From Azospirillum agricola (lineage in GTDB: Bacteria > Pseudomonadota > Alphaproteobacteria > Azospirillales > Azospirillaceae): a stretch of 64,000 nucleotides of DNA. This document shows, piece by piece, positions 40,254 through 48,553 of the stretch. Numbering within the stretch: position 1 is the first letter of the stretch; every line of letters begins with the position of its first letter. The DNA lies in NCBI RefSeq assembly GCF_017876095.1, contig NZ_JAGINM010000007.1, forward strand, positions 62,001-126,000, given 5' to 3'. Both the position numbers and the translations under genes were made by a program. The notes below the pieces were generated by a model that did no database searches, was not told the origin of the DNA, and saw only the letters and a list, made by a program, of their open reading frames with translations.

Positions 40254-40847
40254 ATGGACACGGTGGCGCAGACGCGCAGGACGCCGGCGCGGGAGCGGAT
40301 TCTCGACACGGCGGCGGAGCTGTTCTACCGCGAGGGCATCCGGGCCGTCGGGGTCGACACCATCATTGCCCGCTCCGGCGTCGCCAAGATGAGCCTCTAT
40401 CGCAATTTCGCGTCCAAGGAGGATCTGGTCCGCGCCTATCTGGAGCGAAACGCGGCGCTTCACCGGGACTGGTGGGACCGGGTCGTCGCCCGCCACCCCG
40501 GCGATCCCGTGGCGCAGTTGAAGGCGCTGTTCGTTTCGCTCGGCCATTGGATCGAGCATCCGCAATTCCGCGGCTGCCCCTTCACCAACGCGGCGTCGGA
40601 ACTGCGCGATCCGGACAACCCGGCGCGCGGGGTGGCGCTGGCGCAGAAACGCGCGGTGCGCGACCGGCTGCGCGCGCTGGCGGTGGCGGCCGGAGCGGCG
40701 GATCCCGACCGGCTGGCCGGGCATCTCCAGGTGCTGATGGAGGGGGCCTATTCGGCCGGGCAGACATTGGGGCCGGACGGCGACTCCGGCATGGTGGCCT
40801 CGGCGGCGGCGGTCCTGATCGACGCCGCCTGCGCGCGCATGGCCTGA
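40254..40847 (+). CDS. TetR-family transcriptional regulator
   Basis: A 197-residue regulator. The N-terminal helix-turn-helix (about 12-58) reads RERILDTAAELFYREGIRAVGVDTIIARSG followed by the VAKMSLYRNFASKEDLV recognition region. The C-terminal helical domain (about 80-197) binds an unknown ligand and has GCPFTNAASEL, seen in regulators of small catabolic operons. ATG at 40254 follows GGGGAGGGG at about 7 nt. It is divergent from the MaoC gene and probably represses it. Confidence 0.9.
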   Translation: MDTVAQTRRTPARERILDTAAELFYREGIRAVGVDTIIARSGVAKMSLYRNFASKEDLVRAYLERNAALHRDWWDRVVARHPGDPVAQLKALFVSLGHWIEHPQFRGCPFTNAASELRDPDNPARGVALAQKRAVRDRLRALAVAAGAADPDRLAGHLQVLMEGAYSAGQTLGPDGDSGMVASAAAVLIDAACARMA

Positions 40848-40899
40848 CGGGCGCCCGGCGTCGTTCGGCGGTCAACGTGGCCCGGACGGCCATGCACAA

Positions 40900-40924
40900 A
40901 CGCCGCAGGGAATGCCTGCGGCGT
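40900..40924. terminator. Bidirectional hairpin between tetR and sciP
   Basis: A perfect 10-bp stem ACGCCGCAGG/CCTGCGGCGT around a 5-nt loop separates the convergent genes. No long T-run follows on the plus strand; gtttgt follows on the minus strand. Confidence 0.6.
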
Positions 40925-40949
40925 GACCGGAACGGAATGGCGGCGTCGC

Positions 40950-41285
40950 TTACTCGGCGGCGTCGATGCGCGGGCGGACCTGGAACTGGCCGTCGCCACG
41001 GTAGTCCTGGAGGCGCGTGGCGCGCAGGCCCCGCATGCCGTGGCTGTCGATCAGCCGCTGCCAGGACAGGAACTCCTCCACCGACAGGGTGTAGCGGCGG
41101 CAGGCCTCCTCGAGGCTTATCAAGCCCGAACGGACACCGGCCACAACCTCGGCCTTGCGACGCATGACCCAGCGTTTGGTGTCAGGCGGCGGAAGATCGT
41201 TCTCGGTCATGGGGCGCCCTTCCGGGCCGATGACCGCTGTGCCAGCGGCTAAATCCTCGCTGGTTTCATACTCGATAAGTGCCAT
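40950..41285 (-). CDS. sciP: SciP-like DUF1153 regulator of CtrA-dependent genes
   Basis: A 111-residue small winged-helix protein with the SciP core: GPEGRPMTENDLPPPDTKRW, then VMRRKAEVVAGVRSGLISLEEACRRY and the VEEFLSWQ helix. In Caulobacter, SciP binds DNA and CtrA and holds back CtrA-activated genes, including flagellar ones. It lies next to flgD and fliK, which fits a role in flagellar gene timing. A near-consensus CtrA box sits upstream at 41348-41362. Residues 1-20 are an extra N-terminal segment relative to Caulobacter SciP; a second start at MTENDLPPP is possible. Confidence 0.9.
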   Translation of the reverse strand: MALIEYETSEDLAAGTAVIGPEGRPMTENDLPPPDTKRWVMRRKAEVVAGVRSGLISLEEACRRYTLSVEEFLSWQRLIDSHGMRGLRATRLQDYRGDGQFQVRPRIDAAE

Positions 41286-41347
41286 GCGCGGACGCTCCGA
41301 CCCAGACTGTGCATTCCACGATTTCGGGGTACTTTAGGCGCCGGCAC

Positions 41348-41362
41348 TTAACAAATACCTAA
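41348..41362. promoter_or_regulatory. Near-consensus CtrA binding site upstream of sciP
   Basis: TTAA-N7-CTAA (TTAACAAATACCTAA) lies 63 bp upstream of the sciP start; the CtrA consensus is TTAA-N7-TTAA. One base differs. The surrounding 41 bp are AT-rich and likely hold the promoter. Confidence 0.6.
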
Positions 41363-41427
41363 ACGAAAGGGTTAATGAGTCCGCGCGGGGTAGAAGCTTA
41401 CCCGGACGGGGTGGATAATGTCCGGCC

Positions 41428-42171
41428 TCAGTAGACGGTGGTGAGGCTCGACAGCGGGATTTCCTGCGAGTTGATGGTCAGCACGGTTTCGCCGTCCTTG
41501 CCCGATCCGATGCCGCCGACGGTGCCGAAGGTGTAGGTGGTCGCCTTGATCGTCGTGTCCTTCTGCTCCGCCACCGGGGCGATGTTCAGCCGGTAGATGC
41601 CGGGCTGCACCGCCTTGCCGTTGTCGTCCTTGAAGTCCCAATTGACGGCGTGCTTGGTGCCGGCCGTCGTCTCACCCGGCATCGAGCGGACGATTCGCCC
41701 TTGCGAATCAAGGATGTCGACACGAACCGACTTGGCGGCGGTCGCCAGCTCGTAACCCAGCGGCGCGGTCGTCATGCCGTCCGTGTACTGGAAGCGGTCG
41801 CCCTCGTAGGCGACGGTGCGGCCGAGATAGGCGAGGTTGGTCGAGGCGGTGCCGGCGCCTTGCAGCTTCACCAGCTTGTCCAGGCGGCTGTTGGTGCCGA
41901 TGTTCTGCTCGACGTTGGCGAACTCGACCAGCTGCTTGGTCATGTCGTTCGTGTCCATCGGCTTCAGCGGATCCTGGTTCTTCATCTGCGTTGTCAGCAT
42001 GGTCAGGAAGGTCTCGAAATTGTCGCCGAGACCTTTCGTGGCGCTGGCCGTCTTGTCCTCGTCGGTCAGGTTGGTGTTCTTGGTGACGGTCTTCGAGCCG
42101 GTGGACTTGGTGCCCGCGTAGGTGCCGTACTGGTTCAGCGCCGCATCGGAGGTGCCGGTGGTGGTGGTCAT
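41428..42171 (-). CDS. flgD: Flagellar hook cap protein FlgD
   Basis: A 247-residue protein needed for hook assembly. The N-terminal FlgD motif lies at about 49-95 (LGDNFETFLTMLTTQMKNQDPLKPMDTNDMTKQLVEFANVEQN), recorded here by position; the conserved part is QMKNQDPLKPMDTND. The C-terminal region (about 120-247) is the tudor/FlgD Ig-like part with GYELATAAKSVRVDILD. AAGGA precedes the ATG. It follows fliK on the minus strand with 108 bp between them. Confidence 0.96.
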   Translation of the reverse strand: MTTTTGTSDAALNQYGTYAGTKSTGSKTVTKNTNLTDEDKTASATKGLGDNFETFLTMLTTQMKNQDPLKPMDTNDMTKQLVEFANVEQNIGTNSRLDKLVKLQGAGTASTNLAYLGRTVAYEGDRFQYTDGMTTAPLGYELATAAKSVRVDILDSQGRIVRSMPGETTAGTKHAVNWDFKDDNGKAVQPGIYRLNIAPVAEQKDTTIKATTYTFGTVGGIGSGKDGETVLTINSQEIPLSSLTTVY

Positions 42172-42238
42172 GGCGGTTGTCCTTCAGACTCGGTGGCCGT
42201 CGTTCGGCCGAATGGAAAGGCGGGGTGCGGGGGCTTGG

Positions 42239-42291
42239 GCGTGGATGGCTCAGGCGTGGATGGCTCAGGCGTGGATGGCTCAGGCGTGGAT
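42239..42291. repeat. Three tandem 15-nt repeats spanning the fliK stop codon
   Basis: Units gcgtggatggctcag occupy 42239-42253, 42254-42268 and 42269-42283, with a partial fourth copy to 42291. Each carries tca, the complement of a stop codon, in the same frame, and the fliK stop is in the third unit. Confidence 0.9.
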
Positions 42292-44088
42292 ATCCAGGCG
42301 GCCGTTGCCGACCGTCACGGTGTAGGCGGCTGTGCCGGCCTCCGCCACCTCCTCGTCGCCTCCGCCGAAGCCGCGGCCGCGCTTGCCCGAGCCGCCCTTG
42401 GCGTTGCCCTGGAACGGGTTGCCCTCGCCGCGCAGGCTGAAGTTCAGGCTGTTCGAATCGGCTTGCAGGCCGGCGTCCTGAAGGGCGCGCTCCAGGCCGC
42501 GGCTGTCGCGTTGCAGCAGTTCCAGCGTCTGGGCCTTCTCCACCGCGACCATGGCGTTGACGCGCCCGTCGGCCCCGATGTCCAGCTTGATGTCGATCCG
42601 CCCCAGCTCGGCCGGGTGCAGGTTGATGGTGAACTGGTCGACGTCGCTGGCGACGTTCTTCTTGATGTGCACGGCGACCTGATCGGGCACGCCCATCGGC
42701 GGGCCGGCGGTGCCGCGCGACGGCCGCAGCACCGCCGCCGCCTGGGCCGGATCGACCGACGCGGCGGCGCGCGGGGCCTCCATCGCGGCGAGCGCCGCGT
42801 GGGCGTGCGACCCGCCGGTCTGCTGGGCCGCGCCGGAGTCGGCGATGGCGGCCGGAGCGGCGGCGGCAAGCGCGCCGACGGCCTGGCTGTCGGCCGTGCT
42901 CTTCAGCGATTCGAGAACGGGCGCGGCGGGCGTCGGGGCCTGGGCCTGGGCAATGTTGGGCTGGGGCTGCGGCTGGCCGTTGTTCTGGCTTCCCGATTCG
43001 GTGCCCGGCTGACGCGCGCCGCCCTTTTCGCCCATCTTCGCCTTCGCGGCGGCGATCATGTCGGCGAAGCTGGCGGGGAGCGCGGCATCCTCGTCGGTCG
43101 GCAGCGCCTCGACGGATTGGCCGGCGTCGGACGCGAGCTCGGCGGGTGGCAGGCCGTCGCCCGTCGGCGCCGCATCCGTGGCGGCCTTGCCGTCGGCGGC
43201 CTGCCCGGTTGTCCCATCCATGGCCTTGTTGGCCGCCTGTCCGGCACCCTGCGTCGCCGCCTGCCGGGCCTGGGCGAGCTGTGCCGCGAGCTGCGCGGCC
43301 GGGTCGGCCTGGGGCTGGGCCACGGCGCCAACGGCGTCGTCGCCGTCGACGGTGGGCGTTGCGGCGGTGGCGGCCTCCGGCGCCGGACCCTGCGTGGCGA
43401 CGCCGGTCAGTTGCAGGCTCGCCAGCAGGGTGTCGCTGGCGGTCGGCGTCACGACCTCGACCACCGTTTCGGTGACGGTCACCGTCACGTCGACAACCGT
43501 GGTCTGGTCACCGATGTCCCGGTCGCCGGTGGTCTGGTTGCCGTCGGCCAGCACATCGGTGCCGTCCGCCTCCGACGCGCCGTCCGTCCCGCCGGTGGCG
43601 GCGTCGGTGGCCGTCCCGGCGGCCTTGTCCGGCGCGGCGGTGTCCTTGGCGATCTTCGCCGTGTCCTTGGCGGCCGGCTTGTCGGTCCTGGCGGCCGTGG
43701 TCTTGCGCGCCGGCTCGTCCGCCTTGGCGGGGGCCGCGTCCTTCGCCGCCTCGCGGGCGGGCGGGGTGGTCTCGGCGCGCGCGGCGGTCTGCGGCTCCGG
43801 CCGCTCCGGCTGGCGCGGGGGAGGGGGCGCGTCGAGGCGCGGCCGTTCGGCGCGGATCGGCGCCTTGCGCTGCGCCTCGGCCCTGGCGTCGCGGGCCTCG
43901 CGGGCTGCGTCCTTCGCCGCGTCCTTGGCGGCCGCGTCGGCCTGGTCGCGCTTGCGGGCGATGGAGTCGCTCAGCATGCGATCCATCATCTTGGAGAACA
44001 GGTCGTCCTTGGTGCCGGTCCCCTGGGCCTGGGGCTGGGAAAGGCCGTCGAACAGGGAGGACGCTGCGATGTTCGATTGGATTTCCAT
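42280..44088 (-). CDS. fliK: Flagellar hook-length control protein FliK
   Basis: A 602-residue export-apparatus ruler. The N-terminal and middle region (to about 480) is low-complexity, rich in Ala, Pro, Thr, Gln and charged stretches, as in FliK proteins. The C-terminal Flg_hook domain (about 480-575) has DQFTINLHPAELGRIDIKLD and LELLQRDSRGLERALQDAGL. It secretes intermittently to measure hook length and switch export specificity. GAGGAA is 7 nt before the ATG at 44088. Long internal variability makes the middle unreliable for comparison. Confidence 0.9.
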   Translation of the reverse strand: MEIQSNIAASSLFDGLSQPQAQGTGTKDDLFSKMMDRMLSDSIARKRDQADAAAKDAAKDAAREARDARAEAQRKAPIRAERPRLDAPPPPRQPERPEPQTAARAETTPPAREAAKDAAPAKADEPARKTTAARTDKPAAKDTAKIAKDTAAPDKAAGTATDAATGGTDGASEADGTDVLADGNQTTGDRDIGDQTTVVDVTVTVTETVVEVVTPTASDTLLASLQLTGVATQGPAPEAATAATPTVDGDDAVGAVAQPQADPAAQLAAQLAQARQAATQGAGQAANKAMDGTTGQAADGKAATDAAPTGDGLPPAELASDAGQSVEALPTDEDAALPASFADMIAAAKAKMGEKGGARQPGTESGSQNNGQPQPQPNIAQAQAPTPAAPVLESLKSTADSQAVGALAAAAPAAIADSGAAQQTGGSHAHAALAAMEAPRAAASVDPAQAAAVLRPSRGTAGPPMGVPDQVAVHIKKNVASDVDQFTINLHPAELGRIDIKLDIGADGRVNAMVAVEKAQTLELLQRDSRGLERALQDAGLQADSNSLNFSLRGEGNPFQGNAKGGSGKRGRGFGGGDEEVAEAGTAAYTVTVGNGRLDIHA

Positions 44089-44291
44089 GGGACGGTTCCT
44101 CAAGACGGCGGGGCGCGTCGGAAATAATGCAACTGCCGGGCCAACCGCCGGGCGGCCTTCGTGTGCGGGATCGGCCGTCCCGTCCGGCCGCGGGCCGTTC
44201 CGATGCGGCAGTTCCCGCCGGAGGGCGGCAAAAACCGCCGGGTCGTCCCGGCTTTTCTTGCCGCGCCGCGTCGGGCGCGAGCTTTCCGCAA

Positions 44292-44320
44292 AAGAAAAGG
44301 CCGCTCCGGGTGGAGCGGCC
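44292..44320 (-). terminator. Terminator after flgN
   Basis: Stem ggccgctcc/ggagcggcc with a 4-nt loop, followed on the minus strand by ttttctttt. It ends the flgI-flgJ-flgN transcript before fliK. Confidence 0.9.
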
Positions 44321-44374
44321 CCATGCGTTGGATGTGGCGGTCCGGACTGGCGGTTCCGACTGGCGGTTCCGGGG

Positions 44375-44887
44375 TCAGAGCCGGGTGTTGAGCGCCGAGG
44401 CGGTGCGCGGCCCGCTGGGTTGCGGGCTGTGCCCCCGCCCGCCGCCCATATGCGCGGCGTAGGCGGAAACCGGCGCCTTCTGGGCCCGGCTGACGGCGGC
44501 GACGACGGTGTCGACCACGATCTTCTGGGCCTGCCCGCCGACGCGCAGGGCCTCGGCGTTATCGGCCGTGGCGGCGTAGAGCTTGCCGGTGGCCTCCCTC
44601 AGCGCCAGCTTCAGCTCCGCCGGCAGCCCCATCACCCCCTCGCGGTCGACGCGCAGCAGGCGGGAGATCTCCTCGTAGACCAGCGACATCGGCTGCTTGT
44701 CCTTGGCGAGCCGGGCCAGTTCGGCGGCCGGGCGGCGGGCGCGGACGGCGGCGGCCTCGCGCTCCAGCAGGGCGGCGAGCCGGTCCATCAGCTCGACCAG
44801 CGCGGTGGCGCGCTCGAGGGCGTTCTTCGGCAGGTTGGAGGGCGCGGCCTTGGCCGGCTGCGGGAAGCGGACGTCGACCTTATCCAT
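44375..44887 (-). CDS. flgN: FlgN-like flagellar export chaperone
   Basis: A 170-residue helical protein starting MDKVDVRFPQP. The central region (about 22-130) is a long helical bundle (ALVELMDRLAALLEREAAAVR, LAELARLAKDKQP), matching FlgN-type chaperones for the hook-associated proteins FlgK and FlgL. The C-terminus is a low-complexity tail ending SALNTRL. It overlaps flgJ by 8 bp and uses an AGGAGG site inside flgJ. Assigned by fold and position, since FlgN proteins diverge strongly in sequence. Confidence 0.75.
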   Translation of the reverse strand: MDKVDVRFPQPAKAAPSNLPKNALERATALVELMDRLAALLEREAAAVRARRPAAELARLAKDKQPMSLVYEEISRLLRVDREGVMGLPAELKLALREATGKLYAATADNAEALRVGGQAQKIVVDTVVAAVSRAQKAPVSAYAAHMGGGRGHSPQPSGPRTASALNTRL

Positions 44888-45257
44888 GGCTGGCCTCCTG
44901 GGCGCGAAGAAGTTCCTGGTAGACTTGGCTGGCGATGCCGAGGCCGCCGCGCTGGGTGACCTGCTTGCTGAACTGCTCGATCAGCATCGGGCGGAACATC
45001 TCCTCGCCCCGTCCGCCGCCGAAGGTCTCGTCGGTTTCGATGCCTTCGAACATGTGGCCCATCATCTGGGACACGAAGACGTTCTCGAATTCGTTGGCGG
45101 ACTTGCGGATCTGGGCAAGCTTTGCCGGGTCGACCCTGGCCTCGAGGTCGGAAATCTTTGCCTGGGTGCGGACGCCGTAGCCCTCGGCCTTCGCCCGTTC
45201 GATCAGCGTCGGCAGGCGCGGGGCTGGCGGCGGCGGAAGGGCGGGGCTCAGGTCCAT
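44880..45257 (-). CDS. flgJ: Rod-binding FlgJ-like protein without muramidase domain
   Basis: A 125-residue protein with the FlgJ rod-binding domain only: AQIRKSANEFENVFVSQMM, then GGGRGEEMFRPMLIEQFSKQ and GGLGIASQVYQELLRAQE. The peptidoglycan hydrolase domain found in enterobacterial FlgJ is absent, as in most alphaproteobacteria, which use a separate lytic enzyme. The start codon overlaps the flgI stop (TGATG). The protein helps rod assembly through the peptidoglycan layer. Confidence 0.9.
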   Translation of the reverse strand: MDLSPALPPPPAPRLPTLIERAKAEGYGVRTQAKISDLEARVDPAKLAQIRKSANEFENVFVSQMMGHMFEGIETDETFGGGRGEEMFRPMLIEQFSKQVTQRGGLGIASQVYQELLRAQEASHG

Positions 45258-46411
45258 CAGATCACCTCGATCTCGGCTTGCAGGGCTCCGGCGGCCTTGA
45301 TCGACTGGAGAATGGCGATCATGTCCCGCGGGCCCACTCCCAGAGCATTCAAGGATTGTACCAACTCCTGCAACGTCACCCCGGAATTCATCACGGCGAG
45401 GCGGTTGTTGGACTGGTCGTCGACCTGGATGTCGGTGCGCGGCACCACCGCGGTCTGGCCCTGGCTGAAGGGGCTGGGCTGGCTGACCTGCGGCGTCTCG
45501 GTGATGCGGATGGTCAGGTTGCCCTGGGCGATGGCGACGGTGGAGATGCGGACGTTCTCACCCATCACGATGACGCCGGACTTCTCGTCGACCACCACGC
45601 GGGCCACCTGGTCCGGAGTGACGCGAAGCTGCTCGATCTCGGTGATCAGGCCGACGATGTCGCCGCGCCTCACCTCCGGCACCGTCAGCAGGACCGAGGA
45701 CGGGTCGGTCGCCTGGGCGCGGTTGCCGCGGAGCTGGATGTTGATGGCGGTCGCCACCCGCTGGGCGGTGGTGAAGTCGGGGTTGCGCAAGCTGAGGCGC
45801 AGAACCGGCAACTCGGCCAGCGAGAACTGGATCTCGCGCTCGACGATGGCGCCGGCGGAGATGCGGCCGGCGGTCGGCACGCCGCGCGTCACGCTGGCGC
45901 CCTGGCCCTGGGCGGAGAAACCCGACACGGCGATCGGCCCCTGGGCCACGGCGTAGACCTCGCCGTCGGCGCCCATCAGCGGGGTGACCAGCAGGGTGCC
46001 GCCCAGCAGGCTCTTGCTGTCGCCCATCGCCGAGACGGTGACGTCGATGCGCGTGCCCTGCGCCGCGTAGGCCTGGAGCGTGGCCGTCACCATCACCGCC
46101 GCCACGTTCTTGGTGCGCAGGTTGGTGCCGCGGGTGTTGACGCCCATCCGTTCCAGCATGCCGACCAGGCTCTGTTCGGTGAAGGGCGAGTTGTTCAGGC
46201 TGTCGCCCGTGCCGTTCAGCCCGACCACGAGGCCGTAGCCGATCAGCATGTTGTCGCGGACGCCCTCGACATCGACGACGTCCTTGATGCGCGCCGAGGC
46301 GGCCTCGGCCGGGACCGCCGGCAGCGCCGCGGCCAGGGCGAGCACGAGGCCGGCCACGAGGCCGGAGAGCGTGGCGGCACGGCGCAGAAAGGCGAGGGCG
46401 GTGGACAGCAT
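45257..46411 (-). CDS. flgI: Flagellar P-ring protein FlgI
   Basis: A 384-residue precursor with a signal peptide (MLSTALAFLRRAATLSGLVAG, cleaved after AEA near 38) and the P-ring landmarks ASARIKDVVDVEGVRDNMLIG, GYGLVVGLNGTGDSL, NVAAVMVTATLQAYA and SVTRGVPTAGRISAGA. It forms the periplasmic P ring around the rod. AGGAGTG lies 8 nt before the ATG at 46411. It leads the flgI-flgJ-flgN transcript and is divergent from fliX. Confidence 0.97.
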   Translation of the reverse strand: MLSTALAFLRRAATLSGLVAGLVLALAAALPAVPAEAASARIKDVVDVEGVRDNMLIGYGLVVGLNGTGDSLNNSPFTEQSLVGMLERMGVNTRGTNLRTKNVAAVMVTATLQAYAAQGTRIDVTVSAMGDSKSLLGGTLLVTPLMGADGEVYAVAQGPIAVSGFSAQGQGASVTRGVPTAGRISAGAIVEREIQFSLAELPVLRLSLRNPDFTTAQRVATAINIQLRGNRAQATDPSSVLLTVPEVRRGDIVGLITEIEQLRVTPDQVARVVVDEKSGVIVMGENVRISTVAIAQGNLTIRITETPQVSQPSPFSQGQTAVVPRTDIQVDDQSNNRLAVMNSGVTLQELVQSLNALGVGPRDMIAILQSIKAAGALQAEIEVI

Positions 46412-46643
46412 GACGCGGACACTCCTGAACGGGCACCCCGTCCCCATACAAACCCCATGCCAAAGACCCGGTTCGGCGCGGATGGCGGCTTGTCCTGAAG
46501 AATGGCCGGGAAATGGCGCCTTCTGGTCACGCCGGCGCGGCAATTTTTGCCCGATTGCGGCAAACCTTGACCGGGTGTTAAGCTTGGCCCATCTAAAGTA
46601 CGCGTGTTACAGCATCCATTTACCTCAGACGGTCGCACGGATC
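46412..46643. promoter_or_regulatory. Divergent flgI/fliX promoter region
   Basis: This 232-bp gap contains a palindrome GGCAA-ttt-TTGCC (46539-46551) and a ttaag/taaag-rich stretch near 46577-46602. No exact CtrA box or sigma-54 site was found, although a flagellar regulator is expected here. Confidence 0.45.
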
Positions 46644-47069
46644 ATGAAAGTCGAAGGCTCCGGCAACATACGCGGCGGCGGTCCGGTCCGCCGGACCGGC
46701 AAGGCCGAAGGCTCCTCCGGTGCGGCCTTCTCCAAGCAGCTCGTCGGCGAGAGCGGCGGCCCCCAGGGCGTCAGCGCGACCGCGTCGGTGTCCGGCGTCT
46801 CGGGCGTGCTCGCCTTGCAGGAGGTCGATGCGGCCGACGACGCGACCGCGCGGGCCTCGCGCGGAAAGATGCGGGCGGAGGAGATGCTCGACCGGCTGGA
46901 GGAGATCCAGCACGGCCTGCTGGCCGGCACGCTGTCCACGCAGAAGCTGATGGATCTCGCCAAGGTGGTGCAGACGCGCCGCGCCCAGGTGGACGACCCC
47001 GACCTCGCCGAGATTCTCGACGAGATCGATCTGCGCGCCCAGGTCGAGCTGGCGAAGCTGACCTCATGA
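46644..47069 (+). CDS. fliX: Flagellar assembly regulator FliX
   Basis: A 141-residue protein with the FliX core: MKVEGSG at the N-terminus, the low-complexity linker to about 60, and the helical C-terminus MRAEEMLDRLEEIQHGLLAG, LSTQKLMDLAKVVQTRRAQV and LAEILDEIDLRAQVELAKL. In Caulobacter, FliX couples flagellar basal-body assembly to the sigma-54 activator FlbD. It is divergent from flgI and is followed by dksA on the same strand. The ribosome-binding site is weak; ATG at 46644 is supported by the family N-terminus. Confidence 0.92.
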   Translation: MKVEGSGNIRGGGPVRRTGKAEGSSGAAFSKQLVGESGGPQGVSATASVSGVSGVLALQEVDAADDATARASRGKMRAEEMLDRLEEIQHGLLAGTLSTQKLMDLAKVVQTRRAQVDDPDLAEILDEIDLRAQVELAKLTS

Positions 47070-47259
47070 CGGTCGCCGCCCATGCTGCGCCGCAACGCAG
47101 CCGGCGGTTGCCGATCCGGTCGCAAAAAGGTTACAAATCTTTTTCATTCCAAGGGCTTGTTTGATCGTTCCGGCCCCCAACCACGGGGTTGCGGACGCGC
47201 GTCCGCCTGCCTATACTCCGCGCCGCCCGGATCACCCCTTTTGCGCTGGATGCTTTCGG

Positions 47260-47679
47260 ATGACGTCGCCGCTTCTGCCTCAGAACTACACCCCGTCGGA
47301 AGACGAGGCGTTCATGAACCCGGTCATGCGGGAATATTTCCGCCAGAAGCTTCTGCGCTGGCGCGCCGAGCTGTTGGCGGAATCCAGCGGGACGCTGAAC
47401 AGCCTCCAGGAAGGCGGCATCCAGGAACCGGACATCGCCGACCGCGCGTCGGCCGAGACCGACCGCGCCCTGGAACTGCGCACCCGTGACCGCGAGCGCA
47501 AGCTGATCTCCAAGATCGACGCGGCGCTGGAGCGTCTCCAGGACGGCAGCTACGGCTATTGCGAGGAGACGGGGGATCCGATCGCGGTCCGCCGCCTCGA
47601 CGCCCGTCCGATCGCGACGCTGAGCCTGGAGGCCCAGGAGCGTCACGAGCGCATGGAGCGCACGCAGCGCGACGACTGA
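47260..47679 (+). CDS. dksA: DksA-family RNA polymerase regulator with incomplete zinc site
   Basis: A 139-residue protein. The N-terminal coiled-coil half (about 25-95) is followed by the C-terminal zinc-finger-like part: GYCEETGDPIAVRRLDARPIAT. Only one Cys remains of the usual C4 set, a state known in alphaproteobacterial DksA proteins that act without zinc. DksA binds the secondary channel of RNA polymerase and, with ppGpp, adjusts rRNA and amino-acid promoters. It follows fliX by 190 bp. ATG at 47260 gives the expected length. Confidence 0.9.
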   Translation: MTSPLLPQNYTPSEDEAFMNPVMREYFRQKLLRWRAELLAESSGTLNSLQEGGIQEPDIADRASAETDRALELRTRDRERKLISKIDAALERLQDGSYGYCEETGDPIAVRRLDARPIATLSLEAQERHERMERTQRDD

Positions 47680-47710
47680 GCGCTGCCTCCGCCGCCCCTT
47701 TCCGGGGAGA

Positions 47711-47736
47711 CGTGACGGTCGAAACCGGCCGTCACG
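47711..47736. terminator. Inverted repeat between convergent dksA and the peptidase gene
   Basis: Stem CGTGACGG/CCGTCACG (8 bp) with a 10-nt loop. It lies 32 bp after dksA; no T-run, so it is a weak terminator candidate. Confidence 0.5.
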
Positions 47737-47758
47737 CGCGGTGTCGGCCTGCGGCTTG

Positions 47759-48553
47759 TCAGACCACGACCCCGTAGCCTTCGCGGAACGCCGAGCGGAC
47801 ATAGTCGGCGCTGGCGTAGGCGAAGCCCCGGTCGCCCCAGCCCGGCCCCCAACTGTTGCGGACGATGAAGCTGCCGTCGCGGCGGTAGCCGACGACGCAG
47901 ACCGCATGGCCGCCCTTGACGCTTCGCGGGTCGTGGCGTTCGAGTTCGCCGTCCGCCCCGGCCCCCATCCAGGAGTCGTCGGCGTCGAGGCGGGTCAGGA
48001 TCGGCCCGTTGGTGGCCAGCCATTTCCGCCACACCGCCGGGCTGACGCCGAGATTGTGGAAGCTGGCGATGCGGAATCTGGCCGCCTTGGCGTAGAAGGC
48101 CTCGGCTGTGCCCTGCCACAGCGGCCCGTCCATCGGCAGATCGTCGTCCAGCGCGCATCCATATTGCCGGGCGATCTCCAGCGCCCGTTTCGGCTGGGCG
48201 CCCTCGGCCTCGATGAAGGTCGTCGGGTAGCTGGTGAGTTCGTCGGTTTCCTTGTCGGCCATCCAGATGAAGCGCGGCGACAGCCGGACCGCGATGTCGA
48301 TCACCGCCTTCCGGGCGAAGTGGTAGCGCAGCACGCCGTCGGCCGTGGCGAAGCCGACGCAGGCGCCGCTCGCTCCCTGGCAACTCACCGGCCAGCGGTC
48401 GTCGCGCAGATCCACCGAATCGGGCAGATGACGGGAAGAGACGGCCGGCACCGCTCCGCTGTCGAGCGCCGCTTGCCATGTCCAGTCCGCCTGCGTGTTG
48501 CGGGACGGAATGCAGTTGAGGACGGGCGTGTACCGGCTGTCGGGATCGATCAT
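47759..48553 (-). CDS. Papain-like (C1) cysteine peptidase
   Basis: A 264-residue protein with the three papain-family motifs: the active-site cysteine in QGASGACVGFA (about 60-70), histidine in VKGGHAVCVVGY (about 205), and asparagine in IVRNSWGPGWGDRGFAY (about 225-240). No signal peptide or propeptide is visible, so it is likely cytoplasmic. C1 peptidases of this size occur scattered in bacteria with no named role. The ATG at 48553 is preferred; a TTG at 48595 would extend it by 14 residues. Neighbours do not indicate a substrate. Confidence 0.85.
   Translation of the reverse strand: MIDPDSRYTPVLNCIPSRNTQADWTWQAALDSGAVPAVSSRHLPDSVDLRDDRWPVSCQGASGACVGFATADGVLRYHFARKAVIDIAVRLSPRFIWMADKETDELTSYPTTFIEAEGAQPKRALEIARQYGCALDDDLPMDGPLWQGTAEAFYAKAARFRIASFHNLGVSPAVWRKWLATNGPILTRLDADDSWMGAGADGELERHDPRSVKGGHAVCVVGYRRDGSFIVRNSWGPGWGDRGFAYASADYVRSAFREGYGVVV

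Noticed and set aside
46412..46643. CtrA or sigma-54 site before flgI and fliX
   Set aside because: A ttaag and a taaag occur but their spacing is not TTAA-N7-TTAA, and no TGGC-N-TTGC pair was found.
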